A model generated the notes under the pieces. The model saw only the letters and a list, made by a program, of their open reading frames with translations, was not told where the DNA came from and did not search any database. Below are positions 42,997-51,399 of a stretch of 64,000 bases of DNA, in pieces; position 1 is the stretch's first letter; each line of letters starts with the position of its first letter. The DNA lies in the NCBI RefSeq assembly GCF_050897975.1, contig NZ_JBPAXY010000006.1:1-64000 (forward strand), in the 5' to 3' direction. This DNA comes from Pseudooceanicola sp050897975. GTDB taxonomy: Bacteria; Pseudomonadota; Alphaproteobacteria; Rhodobacterales; Rhodobacteraceae. The position numbers and the translations under genes were made by a program.

Positions 42997-44004
42997 TCAG
43001 GCGGGTTCGGCGATCTTGCCGGGCAGGGGGAAGCCGTTGCGCCCGGGGAATTCCGAGGCCAGGCGGCGGGCGTTCGGCATCTTCAGCCATAGGCGCAGCA
43101 GCTTGCGGCGCTGCTCGGGTTCTGCGTGATCCTCGAAGGCGTTGCGCGAATGCAGGACCATGTAGTTGTTGGCAAATTGCAGGTCGCCCGGCTCCAGCAT
43201 CATGTCCAGCCGCAGATCATCACGGCTGATCATCGCGTCGAACAGATCCAGCGCCTCGATTTCCACCTTCGACAGGGGCTGGCCCATGATCTCGTGGCCC
43301 AGTTCGGTGTACTGGCGCAGGTAGCGGCAGCTCAGCTTGCCTTCGTTGACGCTGAAGATCGGCGACAGGCTTGGGGTGTCCTCGCAGAGGTGGGCGAAAT
43401 ACCAGGGGCGGTAGTAGAGGCCCAGGTATTCGCGGTGGTTGGCCAGGATCTCGTTATAGATCGCGGCGACGCTGATCAGGCTGGACAGGCCGCCGGTCTT
43501 GGCCTTGCGGATGGACAGCAGGCCGACCACGTCCGAGGGGTCGGAATGGTAGGGCAGGTAAAGGTTGGTCTCGTAGACGCGGGTTTCCTTCTTGGTCGCG
43601 TCACCCACATGCATGACCGTGCCGATCAGGTCGCCACGCGGGTTCTGGCCCACGGGCTGCCCCATGTGCAGGCCGATACCATAGTACAGCGTGTCGATCT
43701 CGGCCTCGGTATAGCGCTCGACCGGCAGGCCACGCAGCACACAGAAGCCGCGCCCGTTCTCCAGTTCGTCCGAACAGGCGGCCAGCTCGGCCTCCAGCGG
43801 GCCCAGGGGGAAATCGGCGGCGGTGAAGTCGGGCATGATCAGCCCCTTGGCCTCCAACCCCGCCAGGGCGGCGTCGATGGCGGCGATGTCGGCCTCGGAA
43901 AGGGGATGGATCCAGCTGTCATCCCGGGCGAAATCCGCGGCCTTCCAGGCGGCGGGGGCGGGGATCGGGCTGGTCATCATCAAAGAGGGCTGATCGGTGG
44001 TCAC
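42997..44004 (-). CDS. TauD/TfdA-family Fe(II)/2-oxoglutarate dioxygenase
   Basis: 335 residues from GTG 44004, with AAGGAG 8 bases upstream; longer in-frame ATG starts lack a site. The iron ligands are His153 and Asp155 (YHSD) and His285 (VLHSRNAF), and the 2-oxoglutarate arginine is in the RRKLLRLWL segment near 300. The family hydroxylates or cleaves small molecules using oxygen and 2-oxoglutarate. It is divergent from a TetR regulator whose likely operator lies in between. The nearest catabolic partners are the aldehyde dehydrogenase and RidA genes. Substrate unknown. Confidence 0.85.
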   Translation of the reverse strand: MTTDQPSLMMTSPIPAPAAWKAADFARDDSWIHPLSEADIAAIDAALAGLEAKGLIMPDFTAADFPLGPLEAELAACSDELENGRGFCVLRGLPVERYTEAEIDTLYYGIGLHMGQPVGQNPRGDLIGTVMHVGDATKKETRVYETNLYLPYHSDPSDVVGLLSIRKAKTGGLSSLISVAAIYNEILANHREYLGLYYRPWYFAHLCEDTPSLSPIFSVNEGKLSCRYLRQYTELGHEIMGQPLSKVEIEALDLFDAMISRDDLRLDMMLEPGDLQFANNYMVLHSRNAFEDHAEPEQRRKLLRLWLKMPNARRLASEFPGRNGFPLPGKIAEPA

Positions 44005-44061
44005 GGGGAAAACTCCTTGGGGTTGCGATGGTGGGGAGGGGAGAGACTCGCGAATCTCCAT

Positions 44062-44077
44062 ACCATATGGTCTAGAC
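44062..44077. promoter_or_regulatory. Palindromes in the divergent dioxygenase/TetR promoter
   Basis: ACCATATGGT (44062-44071) is a perfect 10-base palindrome, and GTCTAGAC (44070-44077) overlaps its right end. They lie 58 bases from the dioxygenase start and 145 from the TetR start. A TetR dimer operator is the simplest reading. Confidence 0.5.
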
Positions 44078-44221
44078 TTGCGGAGCGATGCCCGCCGGTC
44101 AATCACCAATCGCGCGATCGGGGGCGCGAAGGCCGCCGCGGGCCGGGGGCGGGATTGTGACTGCCGCAGGTTTCAGCGACAGTGCGCCCGGATCGCCGGA
44201 CCGGGCGGAAGGGGCAGGGCC

Positions 44222-44842
44222 ATGAGCAGCGCAGAGCAACAGCCGACAACCGCAGAGGGCGCCGCCGGGCGCGGCACGGGCCGCCTGAAAGAGGATCGCC
44301 TGTCGCGCGAGGACTGGCTGGAAACCGGCATGGCCCTGCTGGGCAAGGTCGGCCCGGGGGGGATCCGCATTGCCCGGCTTTGCGATGCCATGGGCGCCAG
44401 CAAGGGCAGCTTCTACTGGCATTTCACCGGGCGCGAGGACCTGTTGCAGGGCCTCTTCGACTATTGGCGCCAGCGCGAGACCTCGGCGCTGATCGCCCGG
44501 GCCGAGGCCGACAGCACGCGGCCCGAGGATCGGATCTGGTACGTGGTCCGTTTCGTCACCCTGGGCGGCTATGACGTGGGCTGCGAAGTGGCGATGCGGC
44601 AATGGGGCCAGGGCGATCCCAGTGTGCACCGGGCCCTGGAGCAGGTGGACGGCGAGCGCCTCGACTTCTTCACCCGCCAGTTCGCCGCCACCGGCTTTTC
44701 CGCCGCCGAAGCCCGGCTGCGCGCCATCTCGACCTATTCGCTGACGCTGAGCTGCGGCTACATGCTGACTGGCGAGGACCCCGCCGCGCTGGAGGCCCGC
44801 CTGCGCGAAAGCCTGCGTCTGTTGCTGCTGCCGGTCGCCTGA
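44222..44842 (+). CDS. TetR-family regulator
   Basis: 206 residues. A 20-residue disordered start leads to the helix-turn-helix (IRIARLCDAMGASKGSFYWHF). The C-terminal ligand domain (residues 70 to 205) is of the type that binds small hydrophobic or acyl compounds. Divergent from the dioxygenase gene, it probably represses that gene and itself. Confidence 0.85.
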   Translation: MSSAEQQPTTAEGAAGRGTGRLKEDRLSREDWLETGMALLGKVGPGGIRIARLCDAMGASKGSFYWHFTGREDLLQGLFDYWRQRETSALIARAEADSTRPEDRIWYVVRFVTLGGYDVGCEVAMRQWGQGDPSVHRALEQVDGERLDFFTRQFAATGFSAAEARLRAISTYSLTLSCGYMLTGEDPAALEARLRESLRLLLLPVA

Positions 44843-45066
44843 TCCGGCACCTGATCTGCCCGCCAAACTGCGCTCTCGGGTCCGCCCGGCGCCGGTCTAA
44901 CCCGCGCGGAACGCGGTGATTTTCGCATCAGGGCCTTTCTTTGTCGATTTCAGGTCCTTCGCGCGCGCCCGTCTTTTGCCCCGGCGCGGATGCGGACACT
45001 CTGCCGCAAACGCGATGGCCAAAGCAGCGTGCGACCGGCCTGCGACCAGCAGACAGAGAGGGCCCC

Positions 45067-46449
45067 ATGAGCCGACAACTGGAGATCAGGAACCCGCGCA
45101 GCGGTCAGAAGGACTATCGGATCGAGATCCCCGATCTGGCCGAGATGGAAGAGACCTGCGCCGCCCTGCGCGATGCCCAGGCCAAGTGGCTGGAGATCGG
45201 GCTGGAGGGGCGCAAGACCGCCATGTTGCAGCTGTGCGAAGCGGTCGATCGCCATTACGACGCCATCCTCGAGGCGCTTTGCGCCGACACCGGCCGCTAC
45301 GAGATGTCGGTGGCCGAGATCGAGGGGCTGAAGGGGATTACCCAGATGCGCGTGGCCACCGCCGCCGAGGCGCTGGAGGCGGCCACGGGCGGTTCGCCCG
45401 ATCTGTCCTTCCGCCAGCAGTATGTGCCCTACCAGCTGGTCGGCATCATCTCGCCTTGGAACTATCCGCTGATCCTGTGCATGATCGACGCGATCACCGC
45501 GTTGCTGGCGGGCTCTGCCGTGGCGATCAAACCCTCCGAGGTGACCCCCCGCTTTATCGAGCCCTTCCGCGCCGCCATCGCCGAGGTCGAGGTGCTGCGC
45601 GACGTGCTGGAGGTGTTCCCGGGTGACGGCCAGACCGGGGCGACCATCGTCGATCTGACCGATACCGTGGTCTTCACCGGCTCGGTGCCCACGGGCCGCA
45701 AGGTGCAGGAACGCGCCGCGTCGCAGTTCAAGACCGCCTTCCTGGAACTGGGCGGCAATGATCCGGCGGTGGTGCTGGACAGTGCCGACGCCGATGTCGC
45801 CGCCGAGATCGTGGTGCGCGGGGCGATGGAAAACAGCGGTCAGCTCTGCTGTTCCATCGAACGGGTCTATGCCGGGCCGCAGGGCTTCGCGCCCCTGGCC
45901 GAGGCGATCACGGCCCGCGTCAAGGCGATGACGATGAACACCGAAGGCCTTCAATCGGGCGAACTGGGCCCGGTCATCTTCGAGAAACAGGCGCAGATCC
46001 TGCGCGACCAGATCGCCGACGCGGTCGAGAAGGGCGCCAAGATCCTGACCGGCGGCCATGTGATCGAGCGTGACGGCGGCCTGTGGTGCGAGCCGACCGT
46101 GCTGGTCGACGTGACCCAGGACATGAAGATCATGCAGGACGAGACCTTCGGCCCGATCATTCCCATCGGTCGCTTCGAAACCAATGAAGAGGCCATCCGC
46201 CTGGCCAATGACACCGATTTCGGCCTCTCGGCCACCGTCATTGGCGCCGAGGACGAGGCCATTGCCGTGGGCGAGAAGATCAATGCCGGTGGCCTCTGGA
46301 TCAACGATTTCGACACCATGGGCGGGGTCGGCGACAAGGCCGAGAAGACGGCCTTTGGCATCTCGGGCCTGGGCGGCACCCGCTATGGCGCGGGCGGTTT
46401 CTTCCGCTTCATGCGCAAGAAAGCCATCGTCGTGCGCCGCGCCAGCTGA
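45067..46449 (+). CDS. NAD(P)-dependent aldehyde dehydrogenase
   Basis: 460 residues. The catalytic cysteine is Cys261 in NSGQLCCSIERV and the general base is Glu227 in LELGGNDP. The motif ISPWNYPL near 129 is standard. The enzyme oxidises an aldehyde or semialdehyde to the acid. It forms a two-gene unit with ridA 12 bases downstream. Dehydrogenase plus RidA also occurs in aminomuconate degradation, though no ring-cleavage dioxygenase is nearby here. Confidence 0.9.
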   Translation: MSRQLEIRNPRSGQKDYRIEIPDLAEMEETCAALRDAQAKWLEIGLEGRKTAMLQLCEAVDRHYDAILEALCADTGRYEMSVAEIEGLKGITQMRVATAAEALEAATGGSPDLSFRQQYVPYQLVGIISPWNYPLILCMIDAITALLAGSAVAIKPSEVTPRFIEPFRAAIAEVEVLRDVLEVFPGDGQTGATIVDLTDTVVFTGSVPTGRKVQERAASQFKTAFLELGGNDPAVVLDSADADVAAEIVVRGAMENSGQLCCSIERVYAGPQGFAPLAEAITARVKAMTMNTEGLQSGELGPVIFEKQAQILRDQIADAVEKGAKILTGGHVIERDGGLWCEPTVLVDVTQDMKIMQDETFGPIIPIGRFETNEEAIRLANDTDFGLSATVIGAEDEAIAVGEKINAGGLWINDFDTMGGVGDKAEKTAFGISGLGGTRYGAGGFFRFMRKKAIVVRRAS

Positions 46450-46461
46450 GGAGAGACAGCA

Positions 46462-46848
46462 ATGACCGACATGAAAGACCGCATCTTCACCGGCGCCCCC
46501 GCCGAGGATTTCGCAGGTTTCGCCAAGGCCGTGATCGACGGCCGTCACATCCACGTCTCGGGCACCCTGGGCCAGGGGGCTGACGGTGCCCTGCCCGAAG
46601 GCGTAGCCGAGCAGCTGGAAAACGCCATCGCCTCGGTTTCCGCCACGCTGGAACAGGCGGGCAGCAGCCTGGCGGACGTCAAGCAACTGCGCGTCTACAT
46701 CACCGACGGGGCCTACCTGCGGGATGTGGCGGTGGTGCTGGGCCGGGTCTTTGCCGAGATCCGCCCCACCAACACCATGCTGATCTGCCAGATCCCGACC
46801 CCGGGCGCCAAGGTCGAGATCGAGGTCTCGGCCGCCAAACCCGCCTGA
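46462..46848 (+). CDS. RidA/YjgF-family enamine-imine deaminase
   Basis: 128 residues. The family pattern is visible: VSGTLGQGADGAL, then DVKQLRVYITD, and IRPTNTMLICQIPTPGAKVEIEV at the end. The catalytic Arg of RidA should be in the last block; here IRPTNTML carries Arg106, but the exact RidA Arg105-type residue (ARsCVqV) is replaced, so it may be a specialised Rid subfamily acting on a different imine. It is expressed with the aldehyde dehydrogenase. Cytoplasmic. Confidence 0.8.
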   Translation: MTDMKDRIFTGAPAEDFAGFAKAVIDGRHIHVSGTLGQGADGALPEGVAEQLENAIASVSATLEQAGSSLADVKQLRVYITDGAYLRDVAVVLGRVFAEIRPTNTMLICQIPTPGAKVEIEVSAAKPA

Positions 46849-46876
46849 TCCCGCAGGCCGGGACGGCAGCAGCATC

Positions 46877-46905
46877 GGCCCGGACGTTGTCCCCGCGTCC
46901 GGGCC
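46877..46905 (+). terminator. Hairpin after the aldehyde dehydrogenase/RidA unit
   Basis: Perfect 10-bp arms (GGCCCGGACG with CGTCCGGGCC) around a loop of 9 bases, 29 bases past the stop. No T run follows, so termination would be weak; it may act as an mRNA 3' end. Confidence 0.4.
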
Positions 46906-47010
46906 CCCCTTGCCGGAGGGCGGGCCTGACGCGGGGCCGCATACTCCCGCCGCCACCGCTTTTTCGATAGGCTCACGGGAATCGTGTGTTTGAAAGAGTG
47001 AGGTGGCCGT

Positions 47011-48093
47011 TTGCCACATGAGGACCGACAGGATGACGGGCAGGTGAAAGGGCTATGGCGAGAGGCCTTCGGCGGCCCGGAACAGACCCTGCGCAAGGTC
47101 TTCGCGACCCTGCGCGCCGGTTGTGACCGCTATCCGCATTTCATCGACCCCCTGCGCGGCTTCTTCGCCCTGCGCGTCGATCTGCCCCCGCGTGAGGGCA
47201 GCGGCAGCTGGCAGTTCCTGTCGCTGGACGAGCGGATCTTCTGCGTCATCACCGATGTCGACTATGCCGAGGCCCGGGTCGAGGCGGTGCAGGACGAGGG
47301 CTTTGTCGAGTTCCATTTCCTGCTGGAAGGCCCGGTGAACCTGTCGCTGCCCTCGCGCCTGTCCGATGCCGAGGGCGAACGCGCCGTGGGCGAGGCGACG
47401 CTGATTGCCTGCCGCAACGCGGGCGATGTGAAGTACAAGGTGCAATGCCCGCAAGGGCCCTTCCGCATGATCGGCCTTTACGTTGATCCGGCGCTGCTGC
47501 AACGGGATTACGAGTTCACCTCGGAGGTGGCCGAACAGCTGCTCTCGCCCGGCCCGGGCGAGATTTCCATCGTCGAGAAGACCCTGAACGTGGATTTCGT
47601 CCGCGCCCTGCAACATCTGCGCGGCAACCCCTTCGCCGGGCAACGCGACGCCACCCGGGCCGCGGCCAAATTGCAGGAACTGCTGTGTCTGACGGTCGAA
47701 GAGCTGGAAAAAGAGGTCGAATTCCGCAGCGCCCTGACCTTCTCGCAGCGCGAGCTGGAGATGTTCGAACAGGCGCGCGACAAGCTGGCGACCGATTTCA
47801 GCACCCATTACACCGTGCCGGTTTTGGCGCGCGAGTTGGGCACCAATGCGACCAAGCTGAAGCGCGGGTTCAAGTTTCTTTACGGCAAGACGATCTTCGA
47901 TTTCCGCAAGGCCTATCGCATGGACCACGCCATGCAGCTGCTGCGCCAGCGCGACCTCAGCGTGGCCGAGGTGGCCCGCGAAGTGGGCTATGAGCGCCAG
48001 GCCAGTTTCACCGCCGCCTTCAAGGCGCATTTCGGCGTGCTGCCCAAGACCGCGCGCCAGTTGCAGATCGAAGGGGACGGCGAAGCGGAGTGA
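47011..48093 (+). CDS. AraC-family regulator
   Basis: 360 residues from TTG 47011, with AGGTGG upstream; no ATG fits the frame nearby. The C-terminal 100 residues are the double helix-turn-helix of AraC (VPVLARELGTNATKLKRGFK; LSVAEVAREVGYERQASFTAAFKAHFG). The N-terminal 240 residues are a sensor domain without the ordinary cupin motif. It lies between the aldehyde dehydrogenase unit and the oxidoreductase pair and may control either. A shared terminator follows. Confidence 0.85.
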   Translation: MPHEDRQDDGQVKGLWREAFGGPEQTLRKVFATLRAGCDRYPHFIDPLRGFFALRVDLPPREGSGSWQFLSLDERIFCVITDVDYAEARVEAVQDEGFVEFHFLLEGPVNLSLPSRLSDAEGERAVGEATLIACRNAGDVKYKVQCPQGPFRMIGLYVDPALLQRDYEFTSEVAEQLLSPGPGEISIVEKTLNVDFVRALQHLRGNPFAGQRDATRAAAKLQELLCLTVEELEKEVEFRSALTFSQRELEMFEQARDKLATDFSTHYTVPVLARELGTNATKLKRGFKFLYGKTIFDFRKAYRMDHAMQLLRQRDLSVAEVAREVGYERQASFTAAFKAHFGVLPKTARQLQIEGDGEAE

Positions 48094-48111
48094 GCCCGCC
48101 GTCCTGAACGC

Positions 48112-48143
48112 AAAAGGCCCGGGCGCAACCGCCCGGGCCTTTT
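48112..48143. terminator. Bidirectional terminator
   Basis: Perfect 10-bp stem (GGCCCGGGCG with CGCCCGGGCC), a 4-base loop, four A before and four T after. It serves the AraC gene on the + strand and the flavin oxidoreductase gene on the - strand. Confidence 0.85.
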
Positions 48144-48178
48144 GCCTTTGCGGGACAGGGGGGCGGCCCCCCCGGGGG

Positions 48179-49495
48179 TCACGCCCCCAGGATGCGCCGC
48201 GCCGCCCGTTCGCCGCTGGCCGCCGCGCCGGTGACCAGCGATTGTTGCAGGTAGTCGCCCGCGAAGGTGACGCGCCGCGCGCTGGCGTCCTGCCGGTCGC
48301 GGAAGGCCTTGGCCTGCATCGCGTAGCCGGTCGAGAAGGTGGGCAGCTTGCGCTGGATCCACTGGGTGTGGCGGTCGGCATATTGCGCGTCGAAGCCGGG
48401 GAAAAGCTGGCGCAGCTGATCCTCGATGATCGGATGCAGATCGCCGGTTTGCCCGGTCTCGGCGGCGTGGCGCGCCGCTTCGGGTGACAGCTGCGCATAA
48501 ATCTGCGCCGCCTGGCCCTTGGCCGCATTGGCGGGCAGCTGCTGGTAGGTGGCGATCGGCCCGGCGCCGTCGCGGGCGAAAAAGTTCATCCGCGCGGGCA
48601 CATCCCCCGACAGCCGGTAATGCACCACCCCCAGCGAGTTGTAGCGCACGCTGTCCAGAAAGGCGCGATCCTCGGGGGGCAGATCGGCCAGCAGCGGCGC
48701 GGCCCGGTCGCCCTCGACCGCGACGAGGACGTGATCGGCGCTCAGCACCGTCTCGTCCTCTCCGATCCGCGCGGTGACGCGGCAGGGGCCGCTGGAGGGA
48801 TCCTCGACCGCCAGCACCCTGGCATTGCAGGTGACCTGGCTGCCCTGGGCCAGGGTGGCGGGCAGCTGGTTCATGCCGCCTTTCAGCACGTTCACATGGC
48901 TTTTGCCGATCAGATGCGGCGTGGTGCTGGCAAAGAAGGCGGCCGAGATCTCTTCGGCGTTCCAGGCCCGGGTGCCGCGGAAGATCGGCTCGACCATGCG
49001 GGCCAGGACATTGGGGCCCATGCGGCGGCGGGTGTAGGCGTCCAGCGGTTCCGCATCGGCGGCGGGCGCGCTGGCGGCATCGTCGGGGTCGGTGCGCGCC
49101 CGGGCGGCCAGCATCGACAGCCCGTAGGGCACAAAGCGCAGCCGTTCGCCCAGGCTCAGCCCCGGGGTCATCAGGCTTTTCGGCCCCGGCATCAGCTCGA
49201 CCAGCCAGTCGCCGTCCGGCCCGATGCACTGGGCCGAAAGGTGATGCACCGGGATCAGGTCGCCGGTCAGCCCCAGATCGTCCAGAAGCGCGTTGAAGGG
49301 GCGCGAGAACGGGTAAAGCAGCCGCGCCCCGGTGTTGTAGCGGATACCCCGGGTGTCGCGTTCGCCCACCCGGCCGCCGATCTGATCCCCGGCCTCAAGG
49401 ATCCGCACCGAACGGCCCGCGCGGGTCAGGCGATAGGCGGCGACCAGCCCGGCAATGCCGCTGCCGACGACGATGACATCGTGATGTTCGCTCAT
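48179..49495 (-). CDS. FAD-dependent amine-oxidase-family oxidoreductase
   Basis: 438 residues. It begins with the dinucleotide-binding motif VVGSGIAGLVAAYRL and the GGRV segment at 41-44. The C-terminal FAD-binding motif is FAGDYLQQSLVTGAAASGERAA. The middle resembles the protoporphyrinogen oxidase/amine oxidase group. The start overlaps the ThDP enzyme stop by 4 bases, so the two are coupled and probably act in the same pathway. No membrane segment. Which amine or C-C bond it oxidises is unknown. Confidence 0.8.
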   Translation of the reverse strand: MSEHHDVIVVGSGIAGLVAAYRLTRAGRSVRILEAGDQIGGRVGERDTRGIRYNTGARLLYPFSRPFNALLDDLGLTGDLIPVHHLSAQCIGPDGDWLVELMPGPKSLMTPGLSLGERLRFVPYGLSMLAARARTDPDDAASAPAADAEPLDAYTRRRMGPNVLARMVEPIFRGTRAWNAEEISAAFFASTTPHLIGKSHVNVLKGGMNQLPATLAQGSQVTCNARVLAVEDPSSGPCRVTARIGEDETVLSADHVLVAVEGDRAAPLLADLPPEDRAFLDSVRYNSLGVVHYRLSGDVPARMNFFARDGAGPIATYQQLPANAAKGQAAQIYAQLSPEAARHAAETGQTGDLHPIIEDQLRQLFPGFDAQYADRHTQWIQRKLPTFSTGYAMQAKAFRDRQDASARRVTFAGDYLQQSLVTGAAASGERAARRILGA

Positions 49496-51144
49496 GGTTT
49501 CAGGGGCTCCTTGGGGGTGACGATCTCGATCAGGGCCGGGCGGCCCGCGTCCATCTCGGCCAGGGCGGCGGTCAGCGCGGGGGCGAAGGCCTGGGTCCGT
49601 TCGACCCTCTGGCCCATGACGCCCTGGGCGCGGGCCAGATCGGCAAAGTGGATGGGGGCCAGCTCGGTCCCCGTGGTGCGGCCGAACTGGCGGCCCTGGG
49701 TGGCGTGGATGGCGCCGTAAAGGCTGTTGTTGATCACGATCACCAGCACCGGCAGGCCCGCCCGGGCGGCGGTGGCCAGTTCCTCACCCTGCATCATGAA
49801 ACAGCCGTCGCCCGCCACGGCCACCACGCGGCGGCCGGGGCAGCTGGCCTGCACCCCCAGGGCGGCGGGCAGGCCATAGCCCATGGCGCCGCTTTTCGGG
49901 CCAAGCTGGGTGCCGAACTGCTCATGGGCGAAATAGCGTTGCGGCCAGTGGGCATAGGCGCCCGCGCCCACGGTCAGCATGGCATCGGCGGGCAGGGCGG
50001 CGCGCAGGGTCTGGAAGACCTGTTGCAGGTTCACCGGGCCGGGGCGTTGCGGCTGGCCGGCGGTGAAGACCTGGCGCGCGGCGCGCAAGGCGGGCGTCCA
50101 GGCGGGATCGGGCGACAGGGGCGTGGCGTCCTGGGGCAGGGCCGCCAGCAGCTCGGCCGGATGGGCGCACAGCGCCAGATCGGCGCGGTAGACCGCGTTC
50201 AGCTCTGCCGGATCGGGGTGCACATGGATCAGCGGTTGCGCGGGCTGCGGCGCGTCCAGCAGGCTGTAGCCCTCAAAGGCGCGGGCGCCGAAGGTGTTGA
50301 TCTCGCCCAGGTGGATCCCCAGGGCCAGCACCAGATCGGCCTCGGCCACACGGCTGGTCAGGGCCGGATCGGCGCCGATGCCGATCTCGCCCACGAAGCA
50401 GGGATGGCTGGCGGGCATCAGGTCGCGGCGGCGATAGGCGGTCGCCACGGGCAGGCCGTGGCGACCCGCGAAATCGGCCAGGGCAGCGGTGCTTTCAGCG
50501 CTCCAGCCGGTGCCGCCTGCCAGGATCAGCGGGCGTTGCGCCTGGGCCAGCCGGTCCCACAGCGCCGCCAGATCGGCGGCGGCGATGCCGTGGCGCGCGG
50601 GCCGGGGCGGTTGGGCGGGCGGGGTGCTGGCGGGCAGGGTCTCGGCCCAGACCTCTTCGCTGACCACCAGCACCACCGGGCCTGCCAGCCCGTCCAGGGC
50701 GCGGGCCCAGGCGGTGGTGAAAAGCTCGGCCAGGCGGGCGGCCTCGGTCACCTCGCCAATCCACTTGGCCATGGGGGCGAAGGCCTGGGCAAAGTCATTG
50801 GCCAGGAAGGGTTCGCGCCCGGCGATGCGGCGCGAGGGCTGGCCTATGATCAGGATCATCGGCGCGCCATCGGTGCGCGCTGTATGCAGCGCCAGCGCGG
50901 TGTTCAGGGCGCCCGGCGCCCGGCCCACGACGCAGATCCCCGGCTGGCCGGTGACCTGACCGGCGGCTTGCGCGGCCACCGCCGCCCCCGCCTCATGGCG
51001 GAAGGACAGCAGCGGGCGGGCGGTTTGGGTCAGCGCATCCAGCACCTCCAGCACCCCTTCGCCCGGCACGTGACAGACCGGCGACTGCCCCCAGCCCGCG
51101 ATCATCCGGGCCAGCGCATCTGCCCCATTGATTTGCTCTGTCAT
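49492..51144 (-). CDS. ThDP-dependent enzyme, acetolactate synthase/benzoylformate decarboxylase family
   Basis: 550 residues from ATG 51144. The catalytic Glu51 is in SFRHEAGAA, and the ThDP/Mg motif is AGDGCFMMQGEELATAARAG followed by INNSLYG. The middle FAD/ADP-like domain is present (residues 190 to 330). The family joins or removes C2 or C1 units from 2-oxo acids. No acetolactate synthase small subunit is next to it, which points to a catabolic decarboxylase, lyase or carboligase. Transcribed divergently from the ABC operon, with 255 bases in between. Confidence 0.87.
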   Translation of the reverse strand: MTEQINGADALARMIAGWGQSPVCHVPGEGVLEVLDALTQTARPLLSFRHEAGAAVAAQAAGQVTGQPGICVVGRAPGALNTALALHTARTDGAPMILIIGQPSRRIAGREPFLANDFAQAFAPMAKWIGEVTEAARLAELFTTAWARALDGLAGPVVLVVSEEVWAETLPASTPPAQPPRPARHGIAAADLAALWDRLAQAQRPLILAGGTGWSAESTAALADFAGRHGLPVATAYRRRDLMPASHPCFVGEIGIGADPALTSRVAEADLVLALGIHLGEINTFGARAFEGYSLLDAPQPAQPLIHVHPDPAELNAVYRADLALCAHPAELLAALPQDATPLSPDPAWTPALRAARQVFTAGQPQRPGPVNLQQVFQTLRAALPADAMLTVGAGAYAHWPQRYFAHEQFGTQLGPKSGAMGYGLPAALGVQASCPGRRVVAVAGDGCFMMQGEELATAARAGLPVLVIVINNSLYGAIHATQGRQFGRTTGTELAPIHFADLARAQGVMGQRVERTQAFAPALTAALAEMDAGRPALIEIVTPKEPLKP

Positions 51145-51399
51145 CTCCGCTACCTGCCCTGTTGTTGAGCCTTTGTCAGACACCCGCACGGGCCGAGTTT
51201 CAACCACCAGGACAGGGCCCGGCGCCCCCTCCGACCGGCAAAATTCCGATTTCAGAAAAAATTGACCCGCTATCCTTAAGCGGCCCTATGGCCTCTGCGG
51301 TCAGCGCTTCCGATACTTGGGCCAAGCTGTCGGGACAAACAGGCAGCGCCCTCTCCCCGTCGCGGCAAAACGCGCGACCCCACCAACAGGAAGCGACCC

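Noticed and set aside
45067..46848. Aminomuconate semialdehyde pathway for the aldehyde dehydrogenase and RidA pair
   Set aside because: No aminophenol dioxygenase or downstream meta-cleavage gene is present, so the analogy is mentioned but not used as the call.
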